A stretch of 64,000 nucleotides of DNA from positions 248,001 through 312,000 of the forward strand of contig NZ_JAAOIY010000001.1 in the NCBI RefSeq assembly GCF_013184495.1, given 5' to 3'. The position numbers and the translations under genes were made by a program. Below are positions 16,015 to 24,647 of the stretch, piece after piece (the stretch's first letter is position 1; the number at the start of each line of letters is the position of its first letter). Source of the stretch: Sporosarcina jiandibaonis (GTDB lineage: Bacteria; Bacillota; Bacilli; Bacillales_A; Planococcaceae). The notes beneath the pieces are model-generated. The model was not told where the DNA came from. It saw nothing but the letters and a program-made list of their open reading frames with translations, and made no database searches.

Positions 16015-16869
16015 TTATCTTTTTCGGCTCAGTACTAGAAGTGAAAGTGTGAAAAATAGAATCGTCGTGCCGATCAGATAAAAAACACTAAATAGTTTAG
16101 TCGCTTTTACACCATTAATTTTATAATTAACGCCCATGTCGAAAAGGAATGTTTCTTTCAGTGCAATAGGTGCATTCGAAAATGCATCCATAATTGAAAT
16201 CTCCATTAAGATTTGCCGAAACAAGGCGGCCGAATGGGAGACCGGAAAAAACTTCACGATAGTTTGCAGATAGTCAGGCAACGTGCCAATCGGAATATAA
16301 ATTCCCGCTAAAAATCCGAGAAGCGTACCTATAATGGTACTCGCTGCAGCAAACGCATTTGATGTTTTAATGAAGGAGACGGCTAGAAGAACCATTGAAC
16401 CGCTTGAAACGACTGATAATAGAATTACACCTCCAATCATTATTGTTTTATCGAACGAAAGCAGAGCCTCACCGGACAATAATAGATAAATCTCCGCAAC
16501 AATGAATGTAAACGTGCACATGGTAAAACCAATAAATAATGCGCTTGATATATAGCCTCCAACTAACTTGACCCGTGAAATAGGAGAGGCATAAAAATCC
16601 AGAACTCGATTATTTGCTCGATCCTCGACTAAAATTCCGAGAGAAGCTAAAGTGGTGGTCATTGAGGTAACAGCCAAAACCCCAGCGATAAACCATGATG
16701 TAATCAACGGCTTTTTTGAAGAGAAATCAGGAAGTCCTTTCGCTGTTAAATCTCCTAGAAACAGAACGTATAAAGCGATAAGAATGAATACCGCAAGGAG
16801 GGAGAAGAAAACAGCCGATTTATCACGGAAATACAATATAATATTTCTTTTAGTGAAGGCAATCATCAT
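16015..16869 (-). CDS. ABC-2 type transporter permease
   Basis: About 284 residues with six hydrophobic segments and the ABC2_membrane layout: a cytoplasmic N-terminus (RNIILYFRDKSAVFFSLLAV), a large loop after the first helix, GILVEDRANNRVLDFYASPISR, and helices ending in LSLLVLSRKR. The insertion LPDYLQTIVKFFPVSHSAALFRQILM before the last helix is typical of exporters for lipids, peptides or drugs. The ATG at 16869 has GGAAAGG at good spacing; the ATG at 16878 overlaps it. Overlaps the upstream ATPase gene. Substrate unknown. Confidence 0.85.
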   Translation of the reverse strand: MMIAFTKRNIILYFRDKSAVFFSLLAVFILIALYVLFLGDLTAKGLPDFSSKKPLITSWFIAGVLAVTSMTTTLASLGILVEDRANNRVLDFYASPISRVKLVGGYISSALFIGFTMCTFTFIVAEIYLLLSGEALLSFDKTIMIGGVILLSVVSSGSMVLLAVSFIKTSNAFAAASTIIGTLLGFLAGIYIPIGTLPDYLQTIVKFFPVSHSAALFRQILMEISIMDAFSNAPIALKETFLFDMGVNYKINGVKATKLFSVFYLIGTTILFFTLSLLVLSRKR

Positions 16870-17779
16870 TTTCCGCATCCTTTCCGTTTATGGCAATGAA
16901 TACATCATCCAAACTGGATTTTCTCACTTCGAAAGAAGAAATGGATTCAGCATATTTCGCTAATAACGGGATTGCAGACTTTGTTTCTTTAAGTGGAAGA
17001 TAAAAGATGGATTTCTCTTCTTTAAATTCAATTTTTTCTGAAGCAAGAACTTTCCTCATCACTACGTCATCACTTGGTGTCAGTAGTAAACTATCAGATG
17101 CGTAATTATTTTTTAAGTCATCAGGGGTTCCTTTTGCTACGATTTCTCCGTTTTTCATCACAACTACGTAATCAGAGTTAGCCGCCTCTTCAATATAATG
17201 CGTCGTAAGAAAAACGGTCATTTTTGTTTCCTTTTGAAGTTGCAAGACCGTATTCCAAATGTTTTTTCTACTTTGGGCATCAAGTCCGGTTGTCGGTTCA
17301 TCCATTATTAATATCGATGGGCCATGAATGAGTGCACGAGCGATATCTGTTCTTCTCCTTTCGCCGCCTGACAACTTTCCATAAGGACGTTTCAGGAAAG
17401 ACTTTAAGTCAGTCAAAGCTGTTACTCGCTCGATTGCATTATTTTTATCAATTTTCGTCATGCCATAAAACGATCCTCGAATTTTCAAGTTTTCCTCGAC
17501 CGTCAGTAAAGGATCTAGTATGCTGTCTTGGAAAACGACTCCGATTTCTCGACGAATTTTTTCGTCTTGTTTTCCGATCGTGTATCCTTTCACTTTTACT
17601 TCGCCTTTATTTTGTTTCAAAAGGGTTAATAATATCGAAATGGTCGTTGATTTTCCAGCCCCGTTTGTTCCTAAAAATGAGAATAGCGATCCCTCTTTCA
17701 CGTAGAAACTGATATCTTTCACTGCATGCACTTTCCCAAATGACTTTGACAAGCCGGTCACTTCGATTATTTTATTCAT
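16850..17779 (-). CDS. ABC transporter ATP-binding protein (DrrA/CcmA-type exporter)
   Basis: 309 residues from the ATG at 17779 (GGAGGGGG site). It has Walker A GTNGAGKST near residue 39, Q-loop VVFQDSILDPLLT, signature LSGGERRRTDIARAL, Walker B ILIMDEPTTGLD and switch LTTHYIEEA. The C-terminal 80 residues (ASEKIEFKEEKSIFYLPLKE ... SSFEVRKSSLDDVFIAINGK) form the accessory domain of multidrug/antibiotic exporter ATPases. It starts 8 nt inside the DUF3021-like gene, and the permease follows. With LytTR and DUF3021 this is a regulated export operon. Confidence 0.9.
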   Translation of the reverse strand: MNKIIEVTGLSKSFGKVHAVKDISFYVKEGSLFSFLGTNGAGKSTTISILLTLLKQNKGEVKVKGYTIGKQDEKIRREIGVVFQDSILDPLLTVEENLKIRGSFYGMTKIDKNNAIERVTALTDLKSFLKRPYGKLSGGERRRTDIARALIHGPSILIMDEPTTGLDAQSRKNIWNTVLQLQKETKMTVFLTTHYIEEAANSDYVVVMKNGEIVAKGTPDDLKNNYASDSLLLTPSDDVVMRKVLASEKIEFKEEKSIFYLPLKETKSAIPLLAKYAESISSFEVRKSSLDDVFIAINGKDAENDDCLH

Positions 17780-18191
17780 TAACCCCCTCCATTTTACGTT
17801 TTTGTATAACCTTATTAATTCGGCTGGCACTCGCTTGTTCCCCTATGAAAATCACAATAATTACAACGATATATGTCAGTATTCCAATGACAACGACGAA
17901 GAAAGTGTAATAGGGGGTGAAAGGATATATAGTGAAAAACCTTCCGGCAAAAACTAGGACAAAGAGAACTGAAGTAAGCTCCAATAGACGTAAAAGGTAT
18001 AAATTATCAAGAGGCGATAAGTGCACCAGATAAATCAAAACTATAATCGCGATTGAAATAACCAACATATTGACAACTATTTGTTCAGTCAGTGAAGGGA
18101 AAACATTGTGAAAACTAAAGAATAGATAAAAAATCGTGCTAAACGTGAATGAAATGCAACTTGCAGCGATGTACCGCATTAGCTCTTTCAT
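17772..18191 (-). CDS. DUF3021-like four-helix membrane protein
   Basis: 139 residues with four clear transmembrane helices in two pairs and a short charged C-terminal tail (SRINKVIQKRKMEGVNE). This size and topology, and its place directly after a stand-alone LytTR gene, match DUF3021 proteins, which act as membrane partners or inhibitors of LytTR regulators in streptococcal and bacillal LytTR regulatory systems. The function here is inferred from context. It lies 12 nt after the LytTR gene and overlaps the ATPase start. Confidence 0.75.
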   Translation of the reverse strand: MKELMRYIAASCISFTFSTIFYLFFSFHNVFPSLTEQIVVNMLVISIAIIVLIYLVHLSPLDNLYLLRLLELTSVLFVLVFAGRFFTIYPFTPYYTFFVVVIGILTYIVVIIVIFIGEQASASRINKVIQKRKMEGVNE

Positions 18192-18203
18192 GTTTGACCC
18201 TCC

Positions 18204-18647
18204 TCATGTTAGAAATTTTTCTTTGAAAGATTTGACATAATGCCGATTGACGATTACTTTTTCTTTGTTCATTAATGTAGCTTCGAATCTGCCGTTGAAT
18301 AGAGCGCGAACACTTTCAATATAAGTCGTATTAGCTATTAGATTTTTGCTGATTCGGATGAAATTTGTTCCCTCTACTAATCTTTCAAACTCGTATAGCT
18401 TCAAATCACTTTCATAAATTTCTTTTTTGTCATAAAGAAATGATTTATTGTCGACAGATTCTATATAATACAAATCTTCGGCAATCAGAGAGTACGTTCG
18501 ACCATCTTTTTTGCCGGTTATAACGATTTTATTTTCTTTGATTTTTTCGATCAAGCGTAAAAGCCTGTCGTCAAGTTTTGGACATTTGATTAAAATTTCG
18601 ATTTTCTTATAATCCTCGCATTGGTCAATTTTGATATCGATGTTCAT
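18204..18647 (-). CDS. Stand-alone LytTR-type DNA-binding regulator
   Basis: 147 residues. Residues 1-45 are a short N-terminal region (IKIDQCEDYKKIEILIKCP). Residues 48-146 form a LytTR domain, with the start KDGRTYSLIAEDLYYIESVDNK, the central FIRISKNLIANTTYIESV and the ending GRFEATLMNKEKVIVNRHYVKSFKEKF. There is no receiver domain, so activity is probably controlled by a membrane partner rather than by phosphorylation. The ATG at 18647 is placed by the AAAGG site. It heads the operon with the DUF3021-like gene and the ABC exporter, and a candidate LytTR site lies about 90 nt upstream. Confidence 0.9.
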   Translation of the reverse strand: MNIDIKIDQCEDYKKIEILIKCPKLDDRLLRLIEKIKENKIVITGKKDGRTYSLIAEDLYYIESVDNKSFLYDKKEIYESDLKLYEFERLVEGTNFIRISKNLIANTTYIESVRALFNGRFEATLMNKEKVIVNRHYVKSFKEKFLT

Positions 18648-18731
18648 CACATCCTTTAAAGAAATAGTAGTACCGAATCAAGTTATCTGAATCGTACCAC
18701 TCGCTGTAATTACAGACAATAGCACTTATAG

Positions 18732-18761
18732 TAAGTTGCATTTTTTCATAGCTAAGTTGCT
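18732..18761. promoter_or_regulatory. Candidate LytTR binding site (direct repeat, 21-bp period)
   Basis: Two copies of TAAGTTGC start at 18732 and 18753, exactly 21 bp apart, i.e. two helical turns. LytTR regulators bind two ~9-bp direct repeats whose core contains GTT separated by about 12-13 bp, which is this geometry. The site sits upstream of the LytTR gene, just ahead of a TATAAG-like -10 on the minus strand. Confidence 0.5.
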
Positions 18762-18828
18762 TTTGCAGAAAAATGCTGTTAATAGACGAGACTATCGACA
18801 TTATTAATCCGAAGTGTTTCAAAAACCA

Positions 18829-18857
18829 TTGAAAATCAGCTATGATAGAGATATGTA
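18829..18857 (+). promoter_or_regulatory. Possible promoter of the yfmR-like gene
   Basis: TTGAAA (18829-18834), 17-nt spacer, TATGTA (18852-18857), 25 nt before the ATG. A moderate match only. Confidence 0.4.
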
Positions 18858-18882
18858 CAGTTTTAGAAACGGAAGTGAATAA

Positions 18883-20763
18883 ATGAGCCAGTTAATCGTT
18901 GAGAACTTAACGAATACAGTGGGAGCAAAAACGCTATTTGATAATATTGCATTTACGATATCTAGCGGAGAAAAAGTGGGCCTCATTGGCATAAATGGAA
19001 CAGGGAAATCTACGCTTCTATCGATTATTGCTGGGGTCGGCGATGCTGACTCGATTACCATGGACCATCCGAATAATTACCGAATTGCTTATTTGCCGCA
19101 AGAGCCTGAAGTCAATCCGGATATTTCGGTGATGGAAACGGTGTTTATGAGTGATGCGCCAATTATCCGCATGAACTTGGAATATGAACACGCACTGAAT
19201 GCCTTGACTACAAATCCTGAATCCGCAGAAAATCAAGAACGATTTGCTGAAATTCAAAACGAAATGGATGCAATGTCCGGATGGGATTTAAACGCCAAGG
19301 CGAGAACGATTCTAACTAGACTCGGCATTGAGACATTCGATAAAAAAATGGGTGAACTTTCAGGCGGGCAACAAAAACGGGTAGCACTCGCAAAAGTACT
19401 TATTGAGCCAGCAGATTTACTTTTGCTTGACGAGCCGACAAACCATTTAGATGTCAACTCGATTACATGGCTGCAGGATTATTTGATAAATGAACAAGGC
19501 GCAGTTATTTTCGTTACGCACGACCGCTATTTTCTAGACGCGGTTTCCACGCACATTTACGAGCTCGCCGATGCCCAACTATATTCGCATACAGGGAGTT
19601 ACGGCGACTATTTAGAATCGAAAGCATTGCGCGATGAAATGCAAGCTGCCACAGATGATAAGCTGCGCAATCGATACCGTTCTGAACTTAAGTGGATAAA
19701 ACGGGGCGCAAGAGCTAGATCGACGAAACAAAAAGCTCGAATCGGCCGTTTTGAAGAACTTGCAGAACAAGTCAAGAAAGACAATACAAGCGATGAAATG
19801 GAAGTCGGATTAAAAACGACACGCTTAGGGAGAAAAGTAATCGAAGCAATCGGCGTTTCTAAATCATTTGGAAACAAAACGGTTATTGAGGACTTTTCAT
19901 GTCTGCTTCAGTCTGGAGATCGAATCGCGGTTGTCGGACCGAACGGGGTCGGAAAAACGACATTGCTTAATTTGTTTTCAGAGGAGATCATGCCGGATGC
20001 CGGTGTAATCGAAAAAGGGTCTACGGTGAAAATCGCGCATTTCCATCAACATATACCGGCGATGGATGACAATAAACGAATTATCGAGTACATCCGTGAA
20101 ACTTCAAATGATATTGAAGATGCAGACGGCAATCGCATATCAGCTTCCCAAATGCTTGAACGGTTTTTATTCCCGACTCGCGCTCACGGAACGCTCATCG
20201 GTAAATTGTCGGGCGGTGAACGTAAAAGACTTCATCTATTAAAACTACTGATGGAACAACCGAATATTCTTCTTTTAGACGAACCGACGAATGATTTAGA
20301 TCTTGAAACGTTAGCGATTTTAGAAGATTTTATAGAAACATTTCCAGGAGTCGTCATAACAATTTCCCATGATCGCTTTTTCTTGGACCGAACGTCCAAA
20401 AAACTATGGGTGTTGGACGGCAGCGGGAAAGTGGATACCTGGCTAGGCATTTATTCTGATTATCTTGAATCGCATGTTGCTGTAGAAGAAGTGAAAGAAA
20501 AGCCGGCAATTGAAACGCCGAAAAGAGAACCACGCGAGAAAAAGAAGCGAATGTCTTATGCTGAAAGAAAAGATTGGGAAACAATTGAAGATGATATTGA
20601 AAAAATCGAATCAGATATCGAAGCTACAGAAACTGAAATGGAGTCTGCAGGATCCGATTACGATAAACTAAAAGAGCTGACCGAAATACTCGAGGAATTG
20701 AATGCGAAATATGAAAAATTATTCGAGCGATGGTCATATTTGCAAGAATTACAGGAAATATAA
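18883..20763 (+). CDS. yfmR: ABC-F ATPase, YfmR/Uup type
   Basis: Soluble tandem-ATPase of 626 residues, expected to act on the ribosome rather than in transport. Domain 1 has GINGTGKST, signature LSGGQQKR and LLLDEPTNHLD; the linker (about 245-310) is Arg/Lys-rich (SELKWIKRGARARSTKQKAR); domain 2 has GPNGVGKTT, LSGGERKR and LLLDEPTNDLD. The last 85 residues (MSYAERKDWETIEDDIEKIE ...) form the coiled-coil C-terminal domain typical of Uup/YfmR. Members of this group help relieve ribosome stalling together with EF-P. GGAAGTG precedes the ATG. It is divergent from the LytTR operon. Confidence 0.9.
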   Translation: MSQLIVENLTNTVGAKTLFDNIAFTISSGEKVGLIGINGTGKSTLLSIIAGVGDADSITMDHPNNYRIAYLPQEPEVNPDISVMETVFMSDAPIIRMNLEYEHALNALTTNPESAENQERFAEIQNEMDAMSGWDLNAKARTILTRLGIETFDKKMGELSGGQQKRVALAKVLIEPADLLLLDEPTNHLDVNSITWLQDYLINEQGAVIFVTHDRYFLDAVSTHIYELADAQLYSHTGSYGDYLESKALRDEMQAATDDKLRNRYRSELKWIKRGARARSTKQKARIGRFEELAEQVKKDNTSDEMEVGLKTTRLGRKVIEAIGVSKSFGNKTVIEDFSCLLQSGDRIAVVGPNGVGKTTLLNLFSEEIMPDAGVIEKGSTVKIAHFHQHIPAMDDNKRIIEYIRETSNDIEDADGNRISASQMLERFLFPTRAHGTLIGKLSGGERKRLHLLKLLMEQPNILLLDEPTNDLDLETLAILEDFIETFPGVVITISHDRFFLDRTSKKLWVLDGSGKVDTWLGIYSDYLESHVAVEEVKEKPAIETPKREPREKKKRMSYAERKDWETIEDDIEKIESDIEATETEMESAGSDYDKLKELTEILEELNAKYEKLFERWSYLQELQEI

Positions 20764-20785
20764 CAATAAGTAGGGGGCAATTACA

Positions 20786-21046
20786 ATGAACATTATTTCA
20801 ATCGATAGAACACCAAATCCAAACTCGATGAGAGTGGTTTTCGACACTCAACTACCTGACGGGACTAGTCATAATTATAGAAAAAGCGATGCGGAGACAG
20901 CGTCCGAACCTGTAGCTTCATTATTAAAAGTGGACGGGATCAACGGGATTTACCACGTTATGAACTTCATGGCAATCGAAAAAGACCCTAGTATCGAATG
21001 GGAAGCGATTCTTGCCGAGGTTGAAGCGATCATTCCGAAAAAATAA
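20786..21046 (+). CDS. Single-domain Nfu N-terminal protein
   Basis: 86 residues consisting of just one Nfu_N domain (RTPNPNSMRVVFDTQLPDG ... INGIYHVMNFMAIEKDPSIEWEAIL). In Nfu iron-sulfur scaffold proteins this domain precedes a Cys-X-X-Cys domain, which is missing here, and no cysteine is present at all. It is a tandem paralogue of the first domain of the next gene, 13 nt downstream, with nearly identical HVMNFMA(I/V)E motifs. TAGGGGG precedes the ATG. The function is unknown; it may bind the same partner as CvfC. Confidence 0.88.
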   Translation: MNIISIDRTPNPNSMRVVFDTQLPDGTSHNYRKSDAETASEPVASLLKVDGINGIYHVMNFMAIEKDPSIEWEAILAEVEAIIPKK

Positions 21047-21059
21047 GGAGGCCAGAAAA

Positions 21060-22190
21060 TTGAAGATTGTTACGGTTGAACCGACACCCAGTCCTAATTC
21101 AATGAAAATAGTGCTAAATACGGAATTACCTGCAGGCACTAGCTTCGATTATAAAAAAAGAGATGCAAAAACAGCACCCTATCCAATGTCCGCTTTGCTA
21201 GCTATTAACGGAGTTCGCGGCATATACCATGTGATGAACTTTATGGCGGTAGAACGTGCAGGAAACGTTGCGTGGGAAGCTATTCTTTCTGATATTCAAA
21301 AGGTTATCAATGAAGAATCTAACGAAAATGAAACATCGGTAGAAGAAAAAGCGGATGACAGCTACGGCGAAGTGTATGTTCACGTGCAAACGTATAAAGA
21401 TATACCTCTCCAAGTGAAAGTTTTCGATAGCGAATCTGAAGAGCGTTTCGGATTAAGCGAACGTTTCCTTAAAGCGATGGATGAAGTGCATGGTGCTGAA
21501 GTAGAGAATTACATTTTACTGAGAAAATGGGCAGACTACGGCATTCGTTACGGTGAAAAGTCTGAAATAGGGGAAAATGTTTTGCAAGAAGTCGAGGCTG
21601 CTTATCCAGACGAACGTTTAGAAGAAATTATCCGTCAATCTAAAGAAGGACAAGAAGACGTTATCCAACGCGGCAGAAAAGTCACCCTTGAGGAATTTAA
21701 TGTTGATGAATGGGAAAAACGTTTCCAGTTGCTTGATCAAATGCCGGACCCGGATATGTCTGACGCACCGCTGCTCAACTTTGCACTTGATGATGAAAAA
21801 ATGTCCATTCGCAGACTTGCTACAGTTTACCTGGGAATGATTGAAGATACAGCTGTCATTCCATATGTCGAAAAAGCATTAAGAGATAAAAGCTGGGCGG
21901 TAAGACGAACTGCGGGGGACTGCATGAGCGATCTTGGGTTTGAAGGCTTTGAAGATGCTGCGATTCGGCTTCTCAAAGATCGCAATAAACTTGTCCGTTG
22001 GCGTGCTGCTATGTTCCTCTATGAAACGGGTACTGATAAGGCGCTCCCGGCATTGAAAGAGGCGGAGAACGACCCTGAATTCGAAGTGAAACTTCAAATT
22101 CGGATGGCAATTGCGCGAATTGCCGAAGGAGAAGAAGCACAAGGCTCTGTTTGGAGACAAATGACAGAAGCTCGCTTAGGTTCTGAATAA
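21060..22190 (+). CDS. cvfC: Conserved virulence factor C family protein (Nfu_N + HEAT repeats)
   Basis: 376 residues from a TTG at 21060 placed by AAGGAGG. Residues 1-85 are an Nfu_N domain (PTPSPNSMKIVLNTELPAG). Residues 95-250 are an acidic linker region typical of the family (VHVQTYKDIPLQVKVFDSE). Residues 255-376 are HEAT-like helical repeats (IPYVEKALRDKSWAVRRTAG; LVRWRAAMFLYETGTDKALP). This matches CvfC of Staphylococcus aureus and its Bacillales homologues, where loss affects virulence gene expression by an unknown route. It is in an operon with the single-domain Nfu_N gene and ends in a strong terminator. Confidence 0.88.
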   Translation: MKIVTVEPTPSPNSMKIVLNTELPAGTSFDYKKRDAKTAPYPMSALLAINGVRGIYHVMNFMAVERAGNVAWEAILSDIQKVINEESNENETSVEEKADDSYGEVYVHVQTYKDIPLQVKVFDSESEERFGLSERFLKAMDEVHGAEVENYILLRKWADYGIRYGEKSEIGENVLQEVEAAYPDERLEEIIRQSKEGQEDVIQRGRKVTLEEFNVDEWEKRFQLLDQMPDPDMSDAPLLNFALDDEKMSIRRLATVYLGMIEDTAVIPYVEKALRDKSWAVRRTAGDCMSDLGFEGFEDAAIRLLKDRNKLVRWRAAMFLYETGTDKALPALKEAENDPEFEVKLQIRMAIARIAEGEEAQGSVWRQMTEARLGSE

Positions 22191-22208
22191 AAATACTACA
22201 GAATATGC

Positions 22209-22256
22209 GAACCGTTATTTGATGATGAAACTTCATTTCAAATAACGGTTCTTTTC
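22209..22256 (+). terminator. Terminator after cvfC
   Basis: 14-bp perfect stem GAACCGTTATTTGA / TCAAATAACGGTTC, the loop itself able to form a small hairpin, then TTTTCT. Confidence 0.88.
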
Positions 22257-22382
22257 TATTTTCTAATCATTATTCCAGTGAAAACTGGCAAGTGCCTTTA
22301 TCGCGATGAAAACTTTGAATAACATAGATATAAAAGTGATCGAAGGCATGTATGTTTTCATTCGCGAAAAAGGGGTTTTTTT

Positions 22383-23078
22383 ATGGTTAAAATTGTGATC
22401 GACGCAGGCCTTGGCTTGAAAAGCACATCGGAAACTGATGATGATTGGAATTGTAATGATATGGTCGTTCGAACAGCGATCAAAAAATTAAAAACTTATA
22501 AAGGTGTTGAAGTATTACGTGTCGATGATCCATCCGGTAAGTCTATAGTTTCCTTGAAGGAACGCGCCAGGATGGCAAATGAATGGAATGCTGACGTATA
22601 TGTATCGATTCATCATGGTGCAAATTTGAAAACGAAAGATATTACCGCCGCTTTTACACCCAGAATTGTGAAAGCTATGGGGGATAGGGAGGGGGGCTTA
22701 AAACAAACAAGTTTTCATGTGTTGCGTGACACTAAGTTTCCTGCAATTTTTACAGGTGCGGGATTTTCGAATTCAGTAGTTGACATAATAAAAATATGTA
22801 ACCAAAATTATTTGAGATCGGAAGGGGAGGCGATCGCTGAAGGACTTGCCGCATATATAAATCTGCTGCCAAGCCATATGAAAAGTAAAGTTGATTCGCA
22901 AAAATTGACATCTAGAGAATTTGTTTCAGCAGCCACAACTATTTTGCGACATCTTGAATCAGATAGGAAAGGGATCATCCCGGAAAAATGGCTGAAAAAT
23001 ATTCAAGATGGCAGTCTTGCTGATTCTGATGCAATTGGTTTATTGTATGTAGTCCTCCATCGATGGTTAAGCAGTTAA
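22383..23078 (+). CDS. Degenerate N-acetylmuramoyl-L-alanine amidase (probable pseudoenzyme)
   Basis: 231 residues. The first 160 align throughout with the Amidase_3 domain of the next gene (IVIDAGLG vs IAIDAGHG; RVDDPSGKS vs RLDDPTGMT; YVSIHHGA vs LISIHHNA). The first zinc-ligand His is Leu, the Glu ligand before the conserved Trp is Asp, the GGIETY segment is deleted, and the catalytic VEGGF Glu is Gly (TGAGF). Only the SIHH histidines remain, so hydrolysis is unlikely. The C-terminal 70 residues are helical and replace the peptidoglycan-binding domain of its neighbour. The frame is intact. It may be a regulator or decoy for the active amidase. Confidence 0.82.
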   Translation: MVKIVIDAGLGLKSTSETDDDWNCNDMVVRTAIKKLKTYKGVEVLRVDDPSGKSIVSLKERARMANEWNADVYVSIHHGANLKTKDITAAFTPRIVKAMGDREGGLKQTSFHVLRDTKFPAIFTGAGFSNSVVDIIKICNQNYLRSEGEAIAEGLAAYINLLPSHMKSKVDSQKLTSREFVSAATTILRHLESDRKGIIPEKWLKNIQDGSLADSDAIGLLYVVLHRWLSS

Positions 23079-23191
23079 CCGTTTTTTGTGCCTGAACATA
23101 ACATCTAGTCCACTATTCAGTGGTGGCATTCTATATATATTGTAAAGAGTACTTGAAAAAGGTACTCCAAATAATATAGGAGATGAGGAAT

Positions 23192-24118
23192 TTGATAAAA
23201 ATTGCAATTGATGCAGGTCATGGATTCAATACCCCCGGAAAGCGCGCTCCTTCGGGAGAACGTGAATGGTCATTTAATAATGAAGTCGCACTTTCTTCAA
23301 TCGCCAAACTTAATGCATATCAAAATGTTCAACTCCTTCGATTAGATGACCCAACCGGAATGACCGATGTTCCGCTAAAGACGAGAACAGACCGAGCTAA
23401 TGCGTGGAAAGCAGATGTTCTTATATCAATCCATCATAATGCTTATTTGGGTAAATGGGGCCCCCACGGAGGAATTGAAACATACACCTTGCCCGGAGCA
23501 AGTAAACAATCCCGCGATATTGCGGCTCTTGTTCACCCACTCGTGGTAAAAGCAATGGGGTTACGGGATCGGGGGAATAAAACGTTGAATTTGCACATGC
23601 TTCGCGAATCTAAAATGCCTGCGATTCTGGTAGAAGGTGGCTTCATGGATTCGATAACTGACATTAACGTACTACTCGATAAACAGAAATTAAAAAAACA
23701 AGGTGCAGCCATCGCGCAAGGACTCGCTGACTATTTTAACTTGAGACCAAAAAAAGGCGGTTCACCTCATCAGAAAGTTTATAAATATGGAGATATCGGT
23801 TCTGCAATAGGAACCTTACAGAAAGACTTTAACAGGCTCGGGTACAAGCTCATTGTCGATAATAGTTTCGGACCGGCCGTATTAGCAGCAGTTAAAGACT
23901 TTCAAAAAAAGCACGGACTGGCAATAGATGGTCATGTCGGTCCATCAACACAATCTAAAATGCTGGAATATCTTGGAGGTAAAGATGCGCTTTATCGAAT
24001 TATCATAAATGGAAAACAGATTGGGACTTATCGAAACACTGTTAATATCACTGCTGAAATTGAAAAAGCAGTAAACAACGGCGAGAAAAAGATTGAAGTT
24101 CAAAAAGTGTACGCCTGA
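23192..24118 (+). CDS. N-acetylmuramoyl-L-alanine amidase with peptidoglycan-binding domain
   Basis: 308 residues from a TTG at 23192 (GGAGATGAGG site). Residues 1-185 form an Amidase_3 zinc hydrolase: DAGHG (His10), the Glu in GEREWSFNNE, SIHHNA and catalytic Glu in LVEGGFMDS. Residues 195-255 are a PG_binding_1 domain (GSAIGTLQKDFNRLGY ... FGPAVLAAVKDFQKKHGL). The last 45 residues (YRIIINGKQIGTYRNTVN) form a small repeat found in some phage and spore lysins. It cuts the MurNAc-L-Ala bond. No signal peptide is visible, as in mother-cell lysins such as CwlC, so it may act at mother-cell lysis or germination. A degenerate paralogue lies upstream. Confidence 0.9.
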   Translation: MIKIAIDAGHGFNTPGKRAPSGEREWSFNNEVALSSIAKLNAYQNVQLLRLDDPTGMTDVPLKTRTDRANAWKADVLISIHHNAYLGKWGPHGGIETYTLPGASKQSRDIAALVHPLVVKAMGLRDRGNKTLNLHMLRESKMPAILVEGGFMDSITDINVLLDKQKLKKQGAAIAQGLADYFNLRPKKGGSPHQKVYKYGDIGSAIGTLQKDFNRLGYKLIVDNSFGPAVLAAVKDFQKKHGLAIDGHVGPSTQSKMLEYLGGKDALYRIIINGKQIGTYRNTVNITAEIEKAVNNGEKKIEVQKVYA

Positions 24119-24209
24119 AAACGCATATAAATGAAAAAAATCTTATTACAAGGTAGAATGAAATATAGATTTTATTTACCAAATTAGAAAAACAAAGGGG
24201 GACATCAAC

Positions 24210-24647
24210 ATGAACGCTTACGATCAACATATGCAAAGTATTTATAGGCAGATGCGAGAAGACCTGGTACAAGTTGGTTTTAAAGAATTAACGACTTCAG
24301 AAGATGTTACAGAAACGATGGATAAACTCGAAGGGACAGCTCTTATTGTCATAAACTCAGTCTGCGGTTGTGCAGCGGGACAAGCTCGTCCAGCGGTCAA
24401 GGAAGCATTGAACGAAGTACAGTTCAAACCTGATCACTTATTCACGGTATTCGCTGGACAAGATAAAGAAGCTACCGAAAAGATGAGAGAATATTTTCCG
24501 GAAGTACCACCAAGTTCACCTTCAATCGCGCTTTGGAAAGATGGTGCACTCGCGTACTTCATTCCACGGGAGCAAATTGAGATTTCACAAATGGAGACGA
24601 TTAAAACTCATCTAACCGAAGTGCTTGAACAATTCATCGCGCAATGA
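24210..24647 (+). CDS. brxA: Bacilliredoxin BrxA (YphP) family
   Basis: 145-residue thioredoxin-fold protein with the CGC redox motif at residues 52-54 (INSVCGCAAGQARP). Bacilliredoxins remove bacillithiol from S-bacillithiolated proteins after oxidative stress. The conserved SPSIALWKDGALAYFIPRE segment of the family is present. The choice of brxA rather than brxB rests on synteny: the next gene is ypiP-like, as with yphP in B. subtilis. AAAGGGGG precedes the ATG. The stop overlaps the next start by four bases (ATGA). Confidence 0.9.
   Translation: MNAYDQHMQSIYRQMREDLVQVGFKELTTSEDVTETMDKLEGTALIVINSVCGCAAGQARPAVKEALNEVQFKPDHLFTVFAGQDKEATEKMREYFPEVPPSSPSIALWKDGALAYFIPREQIEISQMETIKTHLTEVLEQFIAQ

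Noticed and set aside
18625-18822. 65-codon minus-strand frame upstream of the LytTR gene
   Set aside because: Overlaps the promoter, LytTR repeat and the LytTR start; no ribosome site; probably the 5' untranslated region.
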